A DNA stretch of 64,000 nucleotides from Phytomonas francai. Taxonomy: Eukaryota > Euglenozoa > Kinetoplastea > Trypanosomatida > Trypanosomatidae. A program made the translations under genes and the position numbers. The stretch covers positions 513,413-577,412 of the forward strand of contig MJCC01000013.1 of assembly GCA_001766655.1 (NCBI GenBank). The letters run 5' to 3'. The number at the start of each line of letters is the position of its first letter. Position 1 is the first letter of the stretch. The notes beneath the pieces were generated by a model. It was not told the origin of the DNA. It made no database searches and saw only the letters and a list, made by a program, of their open reading frames with translations. Of the stretch, positions 60,812 to 64,000 are shown one piece after another.

Positions 60812-62890
60812 ATGAAGTCTAAATTGAACCCGGAGGTATTCGGCAGGCTTAGTGAACTGGATGAGTGTGTTAAGCAAGGCCTCCTAAAGGAGGAGACGGC
60901 AGATACGCTTAAGCGAGACTTTCTGGCTAAGTGGCTTTCGCTGGAATCGAAGAACGAGTCTTCTGTTCAGAATGGCTTACCTTTTGGAACCCAAAAGCTT
61001 GCCTTACTGGAGGACAAGCACTGTTTTCAACCGTGGAGGACAGATGCGCGACATGCACTTTGCTTTTGGAAGGAGATTATCGATTCAGCAAGCCCAGAGA
61101 AAAGGGACAAAACCCTGGAGGAACAAAGAAACTGTTTCATGGATAAAGCACGGGACGGTCGTATCACCCCCACAGAGTCTTTGGTTCTGCACCATCTTTT
61201 GTTCGGCACCGATGAGCCCCTCACCAAATTGGTGGTGACTTGCCACCTTCTCCTTATGGACGACAAACGGGAGCGGACCCTTTTGCACAACTGGGTGGTA
61301 CACAGTAAGCTACCCCTTTTGGAGCAAGGTAACAGGGGCGACTATATTGCCAACCTTATGATCCCACTCTTCCCGGCCCACATGACAGAGTTAAACAATA
61401 AGATATTCAGTCGTTTGACGCAAGCCTTGGAAGGTGGTGGGACCGATGTGTCAACGGAGGATTTCTTAAAGCTTGAGCAGGACATGCGGACTATGAGTCC
61501 GGGAGACATTAACAACAATAACAGGCTCCCTATCGTTGACAGCAAGTCGCAGCCGTCAGCCTCCGAGTTTAAGGCGTTCAAGGCAGAGATGGAGAAATTC
61601 CAGAGTGAGATGGCTCAACAACTGAATCAGATGCAGCAGTGCTTGATGCAAACACAGCTGCCTCAGGCCCCTATACCGCAGCCTCTTATTCAACCAACGG
61701 CCGAAGGACCAAGCGATACACAGGCGGTCACAGGTTCGCCTCCCTCCACTAAGCAGCTGGCATGCCGTAACCTAAGCGGGAGTGATGAACAGGAAGCCAG
61801 CTCTCCCTGCACAGAAGCATCTGTTCAGGAGAAGATACCCGCAGCTCCATCTTATTTGGATAACTCGTTTAGCCATGGAGTCGGACAGGTAGATCCGTCA
61901 GGCATTGCAGATGAGATTGAGGGTGACATTCAAAAGATGCCATTTGATGCTTCAGGAAAATTGGGGAAAGAACAGCTAGTAAGGGGTATATGGTTTGGTG
62001 AGCAAACATCGAGGAAGCTCAAGAAGATGGCAGTGTGTGCGTGTCTCTTTCTCAATAAGTATCCATATCTAAGGGAGAGGAAATGTTGCAGAGATCTGAG
62101 GTATGATTTCGACAATGGGGTCAACGAGACGATGGAGCAGCTCAACACCAACGATCTGATTCAGGATGTAATGCTCCTGGTGTATACTGCAAAGGCCCAA
62201 TGGTGGAAGACCAATCATCACACTGGGAAATCGGGGACTAAAGCTTCGGGATATATGGAAAAATGCATGAGGAGTTTGGGCCTTGATCCTCAAACCCCAG
62301 ATGAAGTGCGTGTTGTACATATGGTCACGCGTTGGTTTAACACAAAGGTGATTCTCTCTGCAGCTGGTGTGCATCCTATAAATGGATTGCCAGACGATAT
62401 TGATTTGACAGTATTACCCCCAATTAATAAGGACATCGTTATGCGTATGAGGTCAAATCCTGCAGGGACTGCAAAGCAAGCTATTGTCATTGCCATTCTG
62501 AAAGAGCTTTGCAGTTCTGAATATGTGAGATGCGTAGACCCTGAATTCGCAACGATGATTACCCAGTGCATTATATGGGAGGAAAACGCAAAGAAGCAAT
62601 GGGCACGGTATTATTTTGGAGCAAAATATCTGACAGGGCAGGAAAGGCTGGTACCTCCTGAGATTGACCAGAAGCTTTTAGACATGGCCAAAGCTTACCT
62701 TCAGGTGTGCTTGAGCGATACCGCATACGCCAAGGCTTTGAGCATGAAGGTGATAAATGCTAACCCGGATGCTTTGGCTGCGATGCAATCGTTGAAGGAA
62801 AGACTTGCCGGATGTAAAGTAGACCCCAAAGATAAAATTGAAGATAATGTGGTGTGGAAGGCAGTCAAGGATGCTTGCAGAGCCAAATAG
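60812..62890 (+). CDS. orphan 692-residue protein, capsid/gag-like look
   Basis: An intact 692-codon frame with good coding character. Residues 1-215 are helical; 215-345 is a Gln/Pro/Ser-rich linker with a coiled coil (FKAFKAEMEKFQSEMAQQL); 380-690 is a second helical domain. There is no membrane segment, signal, zinc knuckle or known motif. In the C-terminal half Arg is mostly AGA/AGG, whereas neighbouring genes mostly use CGN. The two-helical-domain layout with a flexible linker recalls structural proteins of retroelements or RNA viruses (gag or nucleoprotein). A dead RT/RNase H relic follows 0.7 kb downstream on the same strand. Function unknown. Confidence 0.6.
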   Translation: MKSKLNPEVFGRLSELDECVKQGLLKEETADTLKRDFLAKWLSLESKNESSVQNGLPFGTQKLALLEDKHCFQPWRTDARHALCFWKEIIDSASPEKRDKTLEEQRNCFMDKARDGRITPTESLVLHHLLFGTDEPLTKLVVTCHLLLMDDKRERTLLHNWVVHSKLPLLEQGNRGDYIANLMIPLFPAHMTELNNKIFSRLTQALEGGGTDVSTEDFLKLEQDMRTMSPGDINNNNRLPIVDSKSQPSASEFKAFKAEMEKFQSEMAQQLNQMQQCLMQTQLPQAPIPQPLIQPTAEGPSDTQAVTGSPPSTKQLACRNLSGSDEQEASSPCTEASVQEKIPAAPSYLDNSFSHGVGQVDPSGIADEIEGDIQKMPFDASGKLGKEQLVRGIWFGEQTSRKLKKMAVCACLFLNKYPYLRERKCCRDLRYDFDNGVNETMEQLNTNDLIQDVMLLVYTAKAQWWKTNHHTGKSGTKASGYMEKCMRSLGLDPQTPDEVRVVHMVTRWFNTKVILSAAGVHPINGLPDDIDLTVLPPINKDIVMRMRSNPAGTAKQAIVIAILKELCSSEYVRCVDPEFATMITQCIIWEENAKKQWARYYFGAKYLTGQERLVPPEIDQKLLDMAKAYLQVCLSDTAYAKALSMKVINANPDALAAMQSLKERLAGCKVDPKDKIEDNVVWKAVKDACRAK

Positions 62891-63537
62891 CTACACCCAT
62901 ATGTGTTTACACCTGTAAACTCAAAGACAAATGCTTTATTTTTTTATTATACGTATTTATTTTTTTCCATGAACTAAATCTGTAGTGATCTGTTCCCTGC
63001 CATGGATGTTTTTTTTTGCATTATTCGTAATACTAGTAGAGCTTATAATTATTTTTGATAAACAAGTTGATATGCTTATAAATCCCATATTTTGATATAC
63101 TTCTAGATCCAATTCCGTCAATGCTGCACGCGATTCTCCCTATAGGCGGGAAGCATTGACAATAGGTTAACCAGTGGTGAAAAGGTAAGCCATCTAGAAG
63201 AAATACGGGAGGTGCTTATTGGACCTCGTATAAAATTAACTTATCCGATTCTTTTCAAGTTTTCAGTGATTGGTACAGACTTTTACTTCTTTATGACATC
63301 ATCGCAATTGTTTGTCAGTATTAACCAGACATTGTATGCCACCACAAATCTTTTCCATCTAAACGCATTTACTGATGCAATAACACGCAGGAAAAAATCC
63401 TCACAGAAGGATATCTTTTTCTTTTCCTAACCCTGGTAAATGATCCAATTTTTAAAATAAAACACATGCACCTACCAGTAGCGCTGGGTCACGAACTAGC
63501 AGGGCCCGACCGCGGATTTCTCACTACTTTATACGAC
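62891..63537. other. intergenic with a hairpin
   Basis: AT-rich spacer between the orphan ORF and the retroelement relic. It holds a 9-bp perfect inverted repeat (GTCAATGCT at 63117-63125, AGCATTGAC at 63152-63160). No gene. Confidence 0.6.
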
Positions 63538-63588
63538 ACTCTTTCCTCTTTCTCTTTCTCTTCTTCTTTTTCGTTTTCCTTCGCTCAG
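63538..63588 (+). promoter_or_regulatory. long pyrimidine tract with AG, trans-splice-like
   Basis: About 45 nearly uninterrupted pyrimidines (63538-63581) followed by CGCTCAG. This is the strongest splice-acceptor-like tract in the window, and it is directly upstream of the broken retroelement frame. Confidence 0.5.
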
Positions 63589-64000
63589 CTGGAGGCCCCC
63601 AGACGAGGGCCCCAAGTCGTTTAGTGGGCACCTCTTTACCGCAAAGCACACGGCCACGTGGAGCCACGGACGGTGCAGCAGCAGCTCGCCCGACTGGCGC
63701 CCGACGGGCTCCCGAACGCGTCGCGTGTCGGCCTCGTGACGGACCACTTTCCGATTGTCCCCGCGCAGCGCAAGCGGAACGGGTAGGACGGCATCGGCGG
63801 CGGGTACTCGGTGAGCAAGCGGTATGAGTCCCCATGGGATCTGTGGCACGCGCAGTGCCTCGATGTGGTCTTCTTTTACTTGCGCGTGCGGCGGAACTCT
63901 GCGTATGGGCTCTCGCGCCACGTTATGGCCGACCGCTGCGATGCCAGTGTGCAGGTCGCGAGTGCGGACGACATGGGACACCTTGGTCTCCGGAGCGCGT
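63570..64000 (+). pseudogene. retroelement RT-RNase H remnant, VIPER/TATE or Ty3-like
   Basis: A plus-strand frame carries VGLVTDHFPIVPAQRKRNG and then, after an in-frame TAG (63784-63786), GIGGGYSVSK, LDVVFFYLRVRRNSAYGLSRH, and runs off the window. An earlier TAG lies at 63622-63624. TDHxPLV followed later by Y.PG..N..AD.LSR is the RNase H pattern of Ty3-, DIRS- and VIPER-like elements. Here the Asp before LSR is replaced (NSAYGLSR), and both stops are in frame, so it is dead. Codons are GC-rich at position three, unlike the spacer, so it once was a gene. Confidence 0.6.

Noticed and set aside
63529..63981. 150-residue minus-strand ORF at the right edge
   Set aside because: The plus strand carries the RNase H motif pattern; this frame is its antisense.

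Overview
The window looks like nuclear DNA of a kinetoplastid flagellate, most likely a trypanosomatid. I see no introns. Genes sit in two long one-directional clusters separated by one divergent strand-switch region: ten minus-strand genes (1-14738), then plus-strand genes to the right edge (16043-64000). Starts are often preceded by long pyrimidine tracts and an AG, as expected for trans-splicing. The content is eukaryotic and flagellate-like (enkurin, kinesin-13, a dually acylated MGGCC protein, mitochondrial FUT1-type fucosyltransferase). I cannot name the genus.

Minus cluster, in transcription order from the strand switch leftwards: RAE1/GLE2 mRNA export factor, signal peptidase subunit SPCS2, mitochondrial pyruvate carrier MPC1, a membrane protein, an ARM/PH-like/coiled-coil protein with a 7-residue repeat, a small membrane protein, TMEM208/SND2, dymeclin, a long coiled-coil protein interrupted by a 425-N gap, and a partial family-X DNA polymerase-like gene that runs off the left edge and seems to lack two catalytic aspartates.

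Plus cluster: exopolyphosphatase, SERF-like protein, pseudouridine synthase, GNAT, enkurin, a decayed EDR2-like relic, an ERCC6L-like SNF2 ATPase, a membrane protein, a cyclophilin, a CCCH/CUE/SMR protein resembling no-go-decay nucleases, an LMW-PTP-like pseudo-enzyme, CWC21, an acylated protein, an Sm-fold protein, a small conserved protein, two tandem paralogues, a monothiol glutaredoxin, a GT11 fucosyltransferase, CMPK2, an SPFH-like protein, a BSD protein, a mitochondrial unknown, CD2BP2, kinesin-13, an EEP-family phosphodiesterase, a PLOD-like Golgi glycosyltransferase, an orphan 692-residue ORF and a broken retroelement RNase H.

The genes are mostly housekeeping and, as usual in such clusters, are not functionally grouped. 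Loose themes are secretion and ER targeting on the left (TMEM208, SPCS2, dymeclin), mitochondrial functions at 42-46 kb (glutaredoxin, FUT1-type enzyme, CMPK2), and splicing or mRNA factors (CWC21, CD2BP2, Sm-like, RAE1). The least ordinary parts are a perfect 398-bp direct repeat (32714-33111 and 43148-43545), the orphan ORF followed by a dead RT/RNase H relic (60.8-64.0 kb), two apparent pseudo-enzymes, and very GC-rich patches inside otherwise balanced genes. No rRNA, convincing tRNA, CRISPR or spliced-leader gene was seen.
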